From Colocasia esculenta (lineage: Eukaryota > Streptophyta > Magnoliopsida > Alismatales > Araceae): 64,000 bases of DNA. The notes below the pieces were generated by a model. It worked only from the letters and a program-made list of their open reading frames with translations. It searched no databases and was not told the DNA's origin. Numbering within the stretch: position 1 is the first letter of the stretch; every line of letters begins with the position of its first letter. The stretch spans positions 94,468,948 to 94,532,947 of the forward strand of contig CM024755.1 in NCBI GenBank assembly GCA_014218235.1. Reading direction: 5' to 3'. The translations under genes were made by a program, and so were the position numbers. Below, piece by piece: positions 1-10,910 of this stretch.

Positions 1-1560
1 AATGTTAATCAAGACATAACATCATCCTAATCATACTACTGACCACTGAATATACATAATCTAATTTAACATTCTCAATATGTTCATTCTTATGTAATAA
101 ATCATTAACAGATTTATGTATCCAAACAGGGTGCGAAATTTTTATCACAGGTTCTAAACAGACAATATGTTACATGCCCAATTTTCCAAAAAATTCAGAT
201 CTGTACACTACTTATAATATTAAAACATATCACAGGCATATTTATCACTAATTTCACTTAAACAGGTTCCACAGTAATCAGTTATCTCCAACAGTATCAA
301 CACCTGTACACAGTCATCATATAATTTATAAAATTTTAAAATCCTAAACCGCATCAGATATATTTTTACAAGATTAAACATGGTCCTATTATAATTATAG
401 GAATTTTAATAATTAACACAAATTGTATAAATTCGGTACATCCTCATGATATGACCTACTGATTCTACATAAATTCTACAGTAAACACAAACAACTACCA
501 ATCCGAATATGATCATACAGATGTGAAACTAGGGTTCTGTAAAACCCAGACGAACTTGGCGTCACCCATGTTGCCGCCAACAAGGGTTAACAACATCATA
601 GGTTGCCGCCAACCAAGGATCTTGACAGCAGCAAATGTTGTCGTTAAGTTCATGTCTGCAGAAATGCAGACTGAACGCACAAAACACAGTGAATGGGGGT
701 TCCAAGACACGAGGGAAAATTCTGGAAAAAAATACCTGGGACCTACTAGACATGGGTATGGACGATGTCCAATGGTTACTTGCCAGAGAAAAATTGCTAG
801 ATGAGATTAAATTTTCGAAGAAGCTCTCCTCGGCCAAGCCAAGAAGCATCCCAAATCTTCTCCCGAACTGGTTCTATGTTGATGTAGCTTCCACATCAAA
901 GTCGGGGAAGCCTTCCTCTATGCTCAGAGCTCCTTCCAGTCAAAAAGGATCGCCGGAAGATGCACCAAGTTGCCGGATCAAAGTCTCCAAAGTTCTAGGT
1001 TCGCACAAAAGGTTCTAGGGTTTTGACAAAAGCCAAAAGTACCTAATCCGCCCTAATATGGTGTTTTTATACACTAGGGGAGTCGGGATACGCAATAGAT
1101 AGGGTATCCTACCGTTGGAAGCTAGTTTCCAGAACCGAAGCTGAAAGAATCGCAGCCGTTTCTGGATCTGAAACCGCAAAATTTTGGGAAAATAGAAGTC
1201 CACATTCCTGGCCATCAACTGGGAGTTGGGTCCGTCGATTTAGACGTCGACTCCCCCTCTAACATCCATGCATGTTGACGTCAATTGACCCTTCGGCCAG
1301 ACACACAAGAATATCTAGAATTATATATATACACTATATACATACATGCAATTGTAATGTACAACTTAAATATTATATATATATGTAAAACAACAATATG
1401 TACATAGTAAACTATCTAACATCACAATAATACAATATGTACAGAATAATTACATATACATGTATGCATATGCATGTATACACAAGGCCATATACACAAG
1501 ACAACTAAACATCACATGACCCAACAACTAAATAAAAGGGCAAAATTTGAGGGCCTTACA
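1..1560 (-). repeat. G-family LTR, U3-side portion, cut by the window edge
   Basis: This stretch is not coding. It ends at 1560 with gggccttaca, the reverse complement of an LTR start, and the interrupted element-A LTR resumes at 1561 with atgaaaatatctc, which matches 12424 onward in A's other LTR. It resembles 15900-16979: both have inverted GTTG/CAAC motifs (twice near 570-620 here) and a similar downstream exon-like GC-rich block (about 830-1000 here, 16250-16440 there). I infer the U3 half of a minus-oriented LTR inserted into A's 5' LTR. The left end lies outside the window. ORFs of up to 127 codons here have no recognisable domain. Confidence 0.7.
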
Positions 1561-1972
1561 ATGAAAATATCTCATAATACATCTGGTAAATTATTTCAAT
1601 CATGTAATTAAATTACCTTATTTTAATGGACTTGTCTTTGTTCTCGCGATGTTTTGGAAATACCGTTATCAACGCTCCACTGTTCTAGAATTCCGCTAGA
1701 ACGTCGGGCACTTGTTTCTATATACACACTTTCTCTTGACTTAGAACGAACTCTCTGTCGGATATTCCTTCTCCGGACTAGTGAATCCTTGTTCAAGGCC
1801 TCCGTAAGACTCCTCTGTCCATGGATTCCACTTGGTCAATGAGCTGGTTGTACCCTAACTCGTATGTTACCCTTCTAGGGATCACTAAGATCCAAACGGC
1901 CTTAGATGCTCTCTCTCTTATCTTGAATCACGTCGGACCTCTGGACTTGTGTATAACAGGGCCAATGGAAGG

Positions 1973-3168
1973 TAGGGCTGTAAACGGATCCGGATAATAT
2001 CCGGATCCGATTCGGATTCGTATCCAGTTAAGCGGATATTATCCATTTAACATATATCCGAGGATCGGATTTCGGATACGGATAATATCCGGATAATAAA
2101 CGGAGCGGATACGGAATTAGGTGATCCGCTCCGTTTAAGATCCGCTCCGAAACTGGATGAATCATGACCGTTAGATCTTAGATCTAATGATCTATATATA
2201 ATATATAAATACATAAGAAAACCTAACTACCCCATCACCACTCACCAATCCCACAAGCTCGTGAATCCCCTCGCGCGTCGCTGCCTCATCACCCCCCTGC
2301 CGCCGGCGCCATGGTGACCTGTGAATGGAGCCACGGAGGGAGGCCGCTACCCGGCCACGAGCACGCCGACCGGCCGGCGAGCAGCGGCTACCCCTCCCGG
2401 CGCCGGCGAATACCTCCCCCTTCTCTGTATCTCTCTCTTTCCCCAGTCCCCACCCCCTTCAATATCCTCCCTCCCCCTCCCGCAGTCCGGCTCCCCTCCC
2501 GGCGCCGGCGAAGATCCTCCCCTTTCTCTGTATCTCTCTCTATCCCCACCCCCTCCCCCCCCCTCCGATCGGCGCCCGCGGGTGCGGTACTCGCCAAACC
2601 CACCCATCACCCAGAACTCGTCCTCCTCCCCCTCCCGCCCTCTACAGACCCATCCCGTGCAGCCAGCCCTGTCCCTCTGCATAGCGGCCTCCGCCTTCCA
2701 CTCCCCACTCCCCGAATTGTACTTCTCCACCGAACTCACCCGACTGCCGTCGCTGGGGAACATCAAGTGTTGGGACCCGCCATCGGCCACGAGGATCTGG
2801 TCCCCCGGCCCCCTGCCGACTGCGGCGTAGGCGAAGCTCCCGCGGGGGAAGAGCATGTCGAGAAGTCGGGCCCAGGCAGGCGGCGAGCAGGAGAGGTCGA
2901 GGCGGTGGGCGGCGGCGGAGGGCATGGGGCGGTCGACTGGGTAGGCGCCGCGGACGGCAGCGGGCAGGACTGTAAACAGATAATATTTGATATTATTTTT
3001 TCGAATCGGATAATATCCGTATCCGCTCCGGATCCGAATATTATCCGATTAAAATATTCACTCCGTATCCGAATTTTATTCGGAGCGGATACAGATTATC
3101 CGATTAAGTATTCGGAGCGGACACGGAAAACCCATATCCGCTCCGTATCCGCTCCGTTTACAGCCCTA
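1973..3168. mobile_element. Non-autonomous hAT transposon carrying a captured gene fragment
   Basis: The element begins TAGGGCTGTAAACGGA and ends with its exact reverse complement, giving a 16-bp terminal inverted repeat. It is flanked by 8-bp target duplications, atggaagg (1965-1972) and gtggaagg (3169-3176); the empty site is in A's 3' LTR near 12830. Subterminal DNA at both ends is packed with CGGAT, ATCCG and ATTATCCG repeats, typical of hAT transposase binding regions. An 8-bp duplication and this end sequence indicate the hAT superfamily. There is no transposase; the GC-rich centre (about 2260-2970) is foreign and encodes a kelch-like fragment on the minus strand. Long plus-strand ORFs across it are low-complexity shadows. 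Confidence 0.92.
2574..2970 (-). pseudogene. Captured fragment of an F-box/kelch-repeat-like gene
   Basis: Read on the minus strand, the frame is open from about 2970 down past 2574, with an ATG at 2925. It encodes a kelch/galactose-oxidase-like stretch: FAYAAVG and ILVADGG, then SSVEKYNSGSGEW, RDRAGC, and EFWVMGGFGEYRT. The order gly-gly pair, VE.Y(D/N)...W, then a second GG is how one kelch blade runs into the next, as in plant F-box/kelch proteins. Only about 130 residues, roughly one to two blades, are present. No F-box is seen, and after residue 117 the frame runs into low-complexity Gly/Arg sequence. The high GC differs sharply from the AT-rich transposon ends. I infer transduplication of a host gene; the donor gene cannot be named from here. 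Confidence 0.72.
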
Positions 3169-3417
3169 GTGGAAGGTAGTGAATTCCACCTGACTGCCAA
3201 CACCAATCGCGCGTGGTGTGCGACTGATACTATTGTCGTTACTCAATGTTTCATGTGCATTGACCCTTAAGTCTCATCTATTACTCTACTCGCTCATCTA
3301 TTCACACTCTCTCTACTATCTCATCTATTCATCTCGTACTCACATCTATTTCTTGATACTCTCTATTGGCCATTGACTGATTGTCTAAAGATAAACAATA
3401 TAACCAATGCCTGGCAA

Positions 3418-3740
3418 TATATAAAGGGCCCGGTCTGGTCCTAGGATGTGTGCCCAAAAATGCTATTTGCCCGCAGGTGTTAAATGACTAGAGTGTTTGG
3501 CATTACACTCGAGTGCTATCTATCTCGACTATCTAAATGACAATCAAAAGTGCTATATTCTCTCGTTGTCTATTGACAATAAAGTGCTATACTATACATG
3601 TTGTGCTATTTCTATACTTTGTGCTATTTGTGCTATGGCCATCCTGCCATTTGTGCTATACTCGATGCTTGTACTATATTTTGAAATTGTGCTATTTCAA
3701 TCACATGCTATCGTGCTATCTCTTTCATTACTTGACTCTA
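3418..3740 (+). promoter_or_regulatory. LTR promoter: TATA box plus GTGCTAT array (element A 5' LTR)
   Basis: TATATAAA lies at 3418-3425 in the context caatatataaagggcccgg, conserved in all the related LTRs here (13079, 46407 and the minus-strand copies at 40360 and 54738). Transcription would start some 30 bp downstream. From about 3460 to 3740 follows an array with nine exact GTGCTAT copies and several variants, irregularly spaced, therefore predicted to lie at the 5' end of the element RNA. Confidence 0.65.
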
Positions 3741-5847
3741 TTGAGCAACTACCCCTAAGAAATTTATGGATTTTATTAATATTTATAAACAATGTTTTGC
3801 TATGACAAATCTTTAAATATATGTTTTTCAAAGTAGATATACCACAAAATTCTATACAGATAAAATTCATGAACACTCAAAAATTTCTAAGGCCACAGAC
3901 TGCTTCTATAGCCTACTGAATTCGGCTGATGCCTTTGACTGCAAAATCTGACTCCTTCAGATACTCAGTCAAAAGTCTTGAAATTTTTCCAAGTCCACAA
4001 CTTTGCATAACATTCGACTCATACAGCCGAATGTTTCCTTACTCTGTATTCGACTGATGACCCCGACTGGTACAGTCGAATGCTTCATAAATCCTTAGCA
4101 CTCCATTCGACTGCTACCTTCAGCTCATACAGCCGAATGTTTTCTTACGCTTGATTCTACTGATATCTTCGACTGCCACAGCCGAATACCTTAGAAATCA
4201 ATACATAGTATAGTCGAATTACCTTGTTTTCTCAGAAGTCGAATCACTTGATCTTTTCTCTACTGAAGTCGAATCATTCCTATTTCTTCAGTCGAATTAT
4301 TTGTTCTTATGCATTCAACTTCACTATCAGTTCTTGTACATTCGACTTCACTGTCAGTTTTGTGCTTGTACTTTTTATCTCATTGTCAGTTCTGTCTTGA
4401 AATATAAAAGAATATCAAATCTATTTTGATTCTTAAATATTCTAGACATAAGTTCTTTGTAAGATGTTTGTTGTATCTTACTGAAACCTTAGAATATTAT
4501 TATTTTGATATTCCTCTGACAGGACATGACATATTATATTTAAAATATTCATCCTGTGCAAAACTTTTTCTTAAATGCTTTTTTCTGAGCTCTATAAGTC
4601 TTGATGTCCTTGCTTCAGTTTATTAGACTCATAAGACACAAAGCATTTATGAATATCTCAAGCACATGGCATCTGACTGTCTCACCTACCCCTGACAGAC
4701 CCATGCTTCACCTTTTCAGCATAATCTGTCTGTCTGCTTTTCTTTTCTGAAAAAATTTGTGGGATACTAGATTCCATACTTTCTTTCGTACTAAAACTGA
4801 CCCACCTACCACAAAGGTATGGAGATACATTTCTCTTTGTCTTGTCCTTGTAATAGGCATTAATTGGAGCATATGTTTAGCATGTCTTTTTCTCATAACA
4901 GCTTTACAAGAGCTTATCTTCTAGCTATGGACAACTGCTCCTCTTCTAAAGACCTTGGGAAGATGCAAGTTTCAAGATCTCCTGGACAAAGTCTTCAAGA
5001 TCCAAAGGATCCCATAAACTCTCTTCAAACGGCTAAATTGCAAACAGTCACCAAGCTCCAACGGCTATCTTCTTCAACCGGCTATATTTTGAAGATTATA
5101 AAAGAAGCTCAATAGAGAGACTACAAATATATATATATACACACCAGATACACAGAAGTGCATACAAGCCAATTCTCCTGAAAAGCTTCATTCGAATCAT
5201 TCAAAGCTCTCTCTCAAGCCTTCCTGCTAGCAACAGTCGGAGAGCTCCACTTCAAAAAAATTTCTTCTGAAGTTCTGTGTTGGGTGGGAATTGTAATTGT
5301 GATATTTTCTTCAAGTCCACCCTTGTTGCTTCAGATAGGATTTAGTTTCATTTCTTGATCTTTTAATCCTACTGAAGTAAGTGTGTGTTTGTGCTCAGAT
5401 TTGAGGCAAACACACAAGTGTTTTAATTCTTCTTCCTTCGTAATCTCTGCAGAAGGTAGTTCTGCATTGCCCCTCCTATGAAGGGAAGGCCTTGTGAAAG
5501 ACAGTCATTGTACCCCTGATTAGGGAAGACTTGCTTGGGAGCAAGTGGGTTTGTAATTCCTCTCAAGGGTGAGAGAAGGCCAATTTGTTGGCAGTTAGTG
5601 GAAATCTCAAGTGGTTGACTTGAGGACTGGATGTAGGACTTCCATGTGGGAAGGGCCGAACCCGGATAAAATCCTTGTGCATTTCTTTGTGTGATTGTTT
5701 CCGCCTAGTTTACACTTAAATCACACACATCACACTAAGTACTAACATATCCATTTAGTGTTGTGTTTTTTGAGAAGAAATTTTTAAAGATAAAAAGTCC
5801 TATTCACCCCCCCTCTATGACTGTTTGTTTGCCATTTCGATCCAACA
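3739..5847 (+). mobile_element. SIRE/Maximus-type copia solo LTR
   Basis: The insertion is 2109 bp, flanked by gactc at 3734-3738 and 5848-5852; the uninterrupted site is at about 17409-17425. It ends in gatccaaca, and its first bases, tattgagc, read as a single G-to-A change from the expected TGTTGAGC. No internal region accompanies it, so it is a solo LTR. Its last 400 bp (ggatgtaggact, cgaacccggataaaatcc, a C-run in attcaccccccc) are homologous to the LTRs of D and F. A TATA-like tataaaag lies at 5097-5104. The region 3920-4340 holds repeats pairing attcgact with agtcgaat or ccgaatg. It has no gene. Confidence 0.85.
3920..4340. repeat. Degenerate minisatellite with ATTCG...CGAAT inverted motifs in the solo LTR
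   Basis: At least eight occurrences of (c)attcgact or agtcgaat spread over 420 bp, several arranged as short hairpins such as cattcgactcatacagccgaatg (arms CATTCG/CGAATG). Spacing is loose, around 60 bp in the first half and shorter in the second. Confidence 0.7.
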
Positions 5848-6288
5848 GACTCTCTCGCTCTATCATTAGTTACTCTACCTTTTCAATACATTAATCATTT
5901 AAAGCATGTTTGATCCTAAGATTTAAGTCCTACTGGGCGTTATTGCTCACCCTGCATTATTGGTTGTGTGTTCTCAGGTGAGACCGAGGAAGATGCTTAC
6001 ACTCAAGAGGATAGGAATGACCAAGAGTGAAGTCAAGAGTACCCTAGCGTCGTAGTACTATGAATAGAGTCTGAGCTAGTCTTTTAATTTTAATCAATGT
6101 AATTGGGCCCTATAGAATGGCTCTGATATTAATGGTTGTAATTAGATATTTGAGGAATTATTAATGAAATGAATTTGGCTTTTGCATTATTCTTTGTCCA
6201 ATGGTTTGATGTCTACTACTCGCTCTGTACCCGTTTACTTGCAACTACCTCGCATTTTGATAATCCGCATCAGGGCGTGACAGTTTTG

Positions 6289-6300
6289 TGGTATCAGAGC
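6289..6300 (+). promoter_or_regulatory. Primer binding site of element A (initiator tRNA-Met)
   Basis: TGGTATCAGAGC, followed by ctagg, lies six bases downstream of the LTR end. It is complementary to the 3' end of plant initiator tRNA-Met and fixes the 5' LTR boundary and element orientation. Confidence 0.93.
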
Positions 6301-6485
6301 CTAGGTTATTCTTAAGTATAGGATGATCTAGGTTGACCAGCCTCTACTAGAGTCAAGTATCCTACCTATGTGAGATGTGGATAGAACCATGGGTAACTAG
6401 TTAAAATAAACTCACACATGCACGAATTAAATTCCACATCAATATCATAACAACAAGTTACTTTTGTAGGAACTAAGCAACCAAG

Positions 6486-7480
6486 ATGACTGTTGAACGT
6501 GCTCAGATGAGGGGCATGCAACAAACCATCCAAGAACTCACCCGTGCAATTATGCAAGCTACACAAGGTGGAGGAAACTGCGGTGGTGCAGGCGAGCTGC
6601 ATCGTAACTTTAGGAGCTTGAACCCGTCTAGGTTCAATGGTTCCACAGATCCAGATGAGGCCGATCACTGGCTAAAGGAAACGGAAATAATTTTCAATGT
6701 TATGCAATGTGCAGCAGGGGATAAGCTGCTACTAGCTACTTTCCATTTAGAGAAGGACGTCCGCGCTTGGTGGGAGTCGGTAGAAGCAACCATAGCTAAT
6801 GGTCAATTTACTTGGGCCAAATTCGAGGAAGCCTTTAACTCCAAGTATTTCTCGGAGCATGTCCAAGAGAAGAAGGTTGCAGAGTTTGCTACTCTTAAAC
6901 AAAGGAGCTTGACTGTGGCTAAGTACGAAGCCCAGTTTTCATGACTGGCATGTTATGCTGAACATCTGGTGAATACTGAAAGGATGAAGGCTAAGCGCTT
7001 TCTCAACGCCCTTAGGCCACAATACATCACTCAACTGGCCCCTCTCGACATCCAGACTTATGCCGAGATGGTAAAGAAAGCTCAACTACTAGAAGATGCT
7101 ACGGATTTCACTGATCGTATCAAAGGGAAGTTTGTGAAGAAGGAAATGTCATCTGGTCCATCATCTATTAAGCCAACCAATGGCAAGAAGTCTCCCTTCA
7201 ACATCATGGAGGGACCCAACCAAGAAAGGAAACCCAAAGCTATTGTCCCCAACACTCCAGCGAAAAACAACTACAAGCACTGTGACAAGCTAGGTCACAC
7301 AGTAGATGAATGCTGGAGGAAAGTCGGCGCATGTCTGCATTGTGGAAGCCGCGAGCACCGCATCCTCGAGTGCCCGCTACTGAAGGAAAATGAAAGGCAC
7401 CCTAATGTGCCTAAGAAACAGGGCAGACTGCAAGCCCTGCATGATGAAGAGCCCATTGAGGAAGGTGGCATGGTAGAAGG
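6486..7480 (+). pseudogene. gag: Element A gag (retrotransposon capsid), broken
   Basis: The Gag polyprotein would form the virus-like particle that packages element RNA. The frame opens at the ATG at 6486. The capsid domain (retrotrans_gag type) is visible from about residue 45, with FNGSTDPDEADHWL, then VRAWWES and FEEAFNSKYF. A TGA at 6942-6944 interrupts it where related copies have Arg (FSRLARYA in B), consistent with CGA to TGA; reading continues in the same frame from 6969. Two zinc knuckles lie near the C-terminus: the first has lost its first Cys (YKHCDKLGH; B has CKHC), the second (CLHCGSREHRILEC) is intact. The same frame leads into protease, the usual arrangement in Tekay elements. 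Confidence 0.88.
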
Positions 7481-8067
7481 TACCCTACAAGTTTTCTCCT
7501 TATCGGCATTTGTTTTATTTGATACTAGAGCAACTCATTCATTCATATCTCAAAACATTGTTGATACTCTTGATGCTAAACCTATATCCATGGGATGTGA
7601 GTTCTCTGTCAACACCACTAGGAGAAAGGGAGAAATTGAACAAATACTTTCCATCTGTCGATGTAATGATCGGAGACCATAACCTAAAAGTTGACCTGGT
7701 GTGTATGCCCATGGAAGGCTATGATGTCATTTTGGGAGCTGACTGGTTGTCCACTTATGGAGCAAGTGTCGATTGTAAGAAAGGGAAAGTTACTTTTAGT
7801 AATTTCCTTAGGTTGTCATTCACTGGGATTAGACATAAGAGATGGATGTCTCTAGTCTCTGCCATAAAGGCCCACAATATGATAAGGAAAGGTTGCATTG
7901 CTTTCCTTACGGCCGTAGTAGTTGAAAAGAAGGGCTCTAAAATAGAAGACATACATATAGTCCAAGATTTCCCAGATGTGTTCCCCGAAGATCTACCAGG
8001 GATTCCCCCGGAACGAGATGTCAACTTCACCATAGAGTTGATCCTTGGAGCTGCCCCGGTATCATGA
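7481..8067 (+). pseudogene. Element A aspartic protease and linker, broken
   Basis: The retropepsin would mature the Gag-Pol polyprotein. The active-site motif reads FDTRATHSFIS, so the DTG triad has become DTR; B still has DTG. The second half (VCMPMEGYDVILGADWL) is readable only after a frame change at about 7610-7640. A stop at 8065-8067 falls where B has an Arg codon, consistent with CGA to TGA, and the pol frame continues beyond it without shift. Both the altered triad and the frame change make the enzyme inactive. Confidence 0.82.
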
Positions 8068-9290
8068 CAACTGTACCAAATGTCACATGCCGAGCTAAAG
8101 GAATTAAAGGCACAACTAATTGAGCTATTAGAGAAGGGGATCAGACCAAGTACTTCTCCATGGGGAGCACCTGTGCTATTCGTTAAGAAGAAAGATGGAT
8201 CGATGAGGCTATGCATCGACTATCGTCAACTCAATCAGCTAACCATCAAGAATAAGTATCCATTGCCTCGGGTCGATGAACTTTTCGACCAAATATATGG
8301 AGCTCAATATTTCTCCAAGATCGACCTTCGATCTGGCTATCACCAAATGAGGATCAAGGATGACGATATCTTAAAACAGTTTTTAGGAGCAGGTATGAAC
8401 ACTATGAATTCGTCGTTATGCCTTTTGGTCTAACCAATGCTCCTGTAGCCTTTATGCAACTCATGAACAACATATATCGGCCATACCTTGACAAGTTTGT
8501 GGTCATATTCATCGACGATATCCTTATATATTCAAAGACCAAAGAAGAACATGAAGAACATCTGAAGGTAGCACTGCAAGTCTTGCAAGACAACAAACTG
8601 TACGCAAAGCTGAGCAAGTGCGAATTCTGGCTCGAAGAAGTGTCCTTCTTGGGCCATGTCATCTCAAAGGATGGCATCTCTGTTGATCCCTCCAAAGTCG
8701 AAGATGTACTCAATTGGAAGAGACCAACCAACATCACAGAAATTAGAAGCTTCTTAGGACTGGCTGGCTACTATAGGCGGTTCATAAAGGACTTCTCAAA
8801 GATTGCCGTTCCTCTCACGTGTCTGACACGAAAGGAGAATCCCTACTCTTGGAGTAAAGAGTGTGAGAAGAGTTTAAGAGACTGTTTTAAACTCAGCACC
8901 TATTCTCGCTCTTTCAATAGAGGGAGATGGTTTCTCTGTCTATACCGATGCCTCAGGAATTGGGCTAGGTTGTGTATTGATGCAAACGGAGAAGGTCAAT
9001 GCCTATTCTTCAAGACAACTGAAGACGCATGAGGTCAACTATCCTGTGCATGATTTAGAGTTGGCTGCCGCGGTCTTCGCCTTAAAAATCTGGAGACATT
9101 ATTTGTATGGAGAGCAATTCACTGTCTACTCAGACCACAAGAGCTTGAAGTATTTATTCTCCTAGAAGGAACTCAACATGAGACAGAGAAGATGGCTAGA
9201 ATACCTAAAGGATTTTGACTTCAACATCCAATACCATCTAGGCAAGGGAAACGCCATGGCCGATGCTCTTAGTAGAAAGCCTATGGCATC
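8068..9290 (+). pseudogene. Element A reverse transcriptase and RNase H, broken
   Basis: This part copies genomic RNA into DNA and removes the RNA strand. RT blocks appear in order: LFVKKKDGSMRLCIDYRQLN, YPLPRVDELFDQ, DLRSGYHQMRI, then after a frameshift near 8385 MPFGLTNAPVAF and the catalytic FIDDILIYSK, then FLGHVISKDGI and FLGLAGYYRRFI. Near 8885 another frameshift separates RT from RNase H (YTDASGIGLGC, DLELAAAVFALKIWRHYL, VYSDHKSLKYLF). A TAG at 9163-9165 falls at a Gln codon in relatives (LFSQK in B). The RNase H tail ends with ADALSRKP. Confidence 0.9.
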
Positions 9291-10637
9291 TGTATCGAGT
9301 CTAGTTCTTGACGAGATGCAACTACTAGAACAATTCGCAAGGCTAGACTTGAATATTGAACATAGGGATGATCGAGTCCTGGTTGCCAATATCAAGATTC
9401 AATCTGACATGCTGGGAGAGATCAAAGCTCAACAAGACATCGATCCATTCTTGGTTCGCATCAAGGAAACCCTAGCCAAAAAGTCGGACTTTGCTATGAC
9501 CAAGGATGAAAGGCTTGTATTTCAAGGAAGGACATGCGTACCAGACAATGAAGAACTGAAGAGGAAGCTAATGGATGAAGCTCACAAGATGAAGTATACT
9601 CTTCATCCTAGGGGTACCAAAATGTACCAAGACATGAAAAGAATGTTTTGGTGGCCGAACATGAAGAGAGAGGTAGCCGAGCATGCCGCTTATTGCCTTA
9701 CTTGTCAACAAGTAAAGGCGGAACACATGCGCCCTGCTGGCGTACTTAGACCACTAGATATCCCGGAGTGAAATGGGAAAGCATTGGCATGGACTTCATC
9801 ATGGGTTTACCCAAAACTCGTGGTGGACTCGACGCCGTATGGGTTATTGCCGATCGATTAACCAAATCCGCTCACTTTCTCCCTATAAAGAGTAAGTGGT
9901 CAGTAGAGGTACTAGCTACCTTATATGTTAAAGAGATAGTGAGATTCCATAGAGTTCCATCATTTAGTGTCTCGGATCGGGATCCGAGATTTATGTCTCA
10001 CTTCTGGAAAGGACTGCAAAGTGGACTTGATACTAACCAAAACTTTAGTACCGCATTCCACCCATAAACTGATGGGTAGACTGAGAGAACCAACCAAATT
10101 GTTGAGGACATGTTGAGAGCATGCACTATAGACTTTCAAGGTTATTGGAATGAGCACCTATCTCTAATAGAGTTCGCCTATAACAACAGTTACCAGGCGA
10201 GTATTAAGATGGCACCGTTCAAAGCACTATATGGCAGAAACTGTAGATCTCCTGCATGCTGGAATGAGGTTGGAGAACAGCAATGCCTAGGCCCAGACAA
10301 TGTATAAAATACAACAAGGGGCATTCATGTAATTAGAGACCGACTCAAGATTGCTCAGTCTAGACAGAAGAGCTACGCTGACAAGAGAAGGCGAGATTTG
10401 GAATTTCAAGTCGGTGATCATGTACTCTTGAAGGTGTCACCTACTCGTGGCATCCAAAGATTTGGTGTAAAAGGGAAGCTCAGTCCTAGATTCATCGGTC
10501 CTTTTGAAGTGCTCGAAAGGGTCGGTGAGGTTGCACACCGACTGGCGTTGCCACCAAACTTGGCATGCGTACACAATGTGTTCCATGTCTCCATGCTTAG
10601 GAAATATGTATATGATCCTACACATATCATTCGCCAT
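9291..10637 (+). pseudogene. Element A integrase, broken
   Basis: The integrase would insert the cDNA into host chromatin. The zinc-binding N-terminus is present (HP...MYQDMKRMFWWPNM, then CLTCQQVK). A one-base loss near 9769 shifts frame at the start of the catalytic core. The DDE residues are recognisable: first Asp in GMDFIMGL, second in VSDRDPRF, Glu in TERTNQ. Two Gln codons between them have become stops (TAA 10065-10067, TAG 10077-10079), and a further TAA lies at 10305-10307. All are in one frame, and the Gln stops fit C-to-T change. The C-terminal part (VGDHVLLKVSP, FIGPFEVLERVG, HNVFHVSMLRKY) is the usual DNA-binding, SH3-like end. Confidence 0.88.
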
Positions 10638-10910
10638 GAGAAGTTGGTGCTAAACAAGGACATGACATATGAAGAGAAGCCAGTCAAGATACTGGAACAG
10701 AAGGTGCAACAACTCAGGAACCGTCCCATCCATGTGGTTAAAGTCCTGTGGACTAATCGTGGAGTGGAAGAAGCCACATGGGAACCGGAAGGAATCATCA
10801 GACGGAACTACCCTGATCTTTTCGGTAAGACATTCTCTCCATTATGGTCATATGAATTTGGGGACCAAATTCTTGTAAAAGGGGGAGGATGTAGCAACCT
10901 GAATTTTTGA
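10638..10910 (+). pseudogene. Element A chromodomain (C-terminal part of Pol)
   Basis: Following the integrase C-terminus in the same frame is a chromodomain-like module: YEEKPVKILEQKVQQLRNR, then HVVKVLW, EEATWEPE and YPDLF. The aromatic positions and WEPE are typical of chromovirus integrases, where the domain is thought to guide insertion to heterochromatin. Its presence with the long LTRs places A in the chromoviruses, most like the Tekay/Del clade. The reading frame itself is open to 10910 and runs through the PPT into the LTR start. Confidence 0.85.
10877..10889 (+). promoter_or_regulatory. Polypurine tract of element A
   Basis: aaaagggggagga lies immediately before the 3' LTR start tgtagcaacc. 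It would prime plus-strand DNA synthesis and sets the LTR boundary. Confidence 0.9.

Larger units (their letters stand above)
1561..6282 (+). repeat. Element A 5' LTR (Tekay-type gypsy), interrupted by two insertions
   Basis: It aligns by eye with the 3' LTR of the same element at 12424-17845, and ends in gggcgtgaca directly before the primer binding site. The first 1.5 kb of the LTR lies left of the window, beyond the G-family insertion. Two further insertions interrupt it: a hAT transposon (1973-3168) and a SIRE solo LTR (3739-5847), both absent from the sister LTR, so the empty sites are known. A TATA box and a GTGCTAT array follow at 3418-3740. Without insertions the LTR family is about 2.95 kb. 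Confidence 0.88.

Noticed and set aside
2311..3270. A 319-codon plus-strand ORF and overlapping Pro/Ser-rich ORFs
   Set aside because: It crosses the whole hAT core and its right end and is made of proline, serine and arginine runs typical of reading GC-rich DNA on the wrong strand; the recognisable protein is on the minus strand.
6289..6300. tRNA-Met gene fragments at the primer binding sites
   Set aside because: Only 12-14 bases match, always right after an LTR end; they are primer sites, not tRNA genes.
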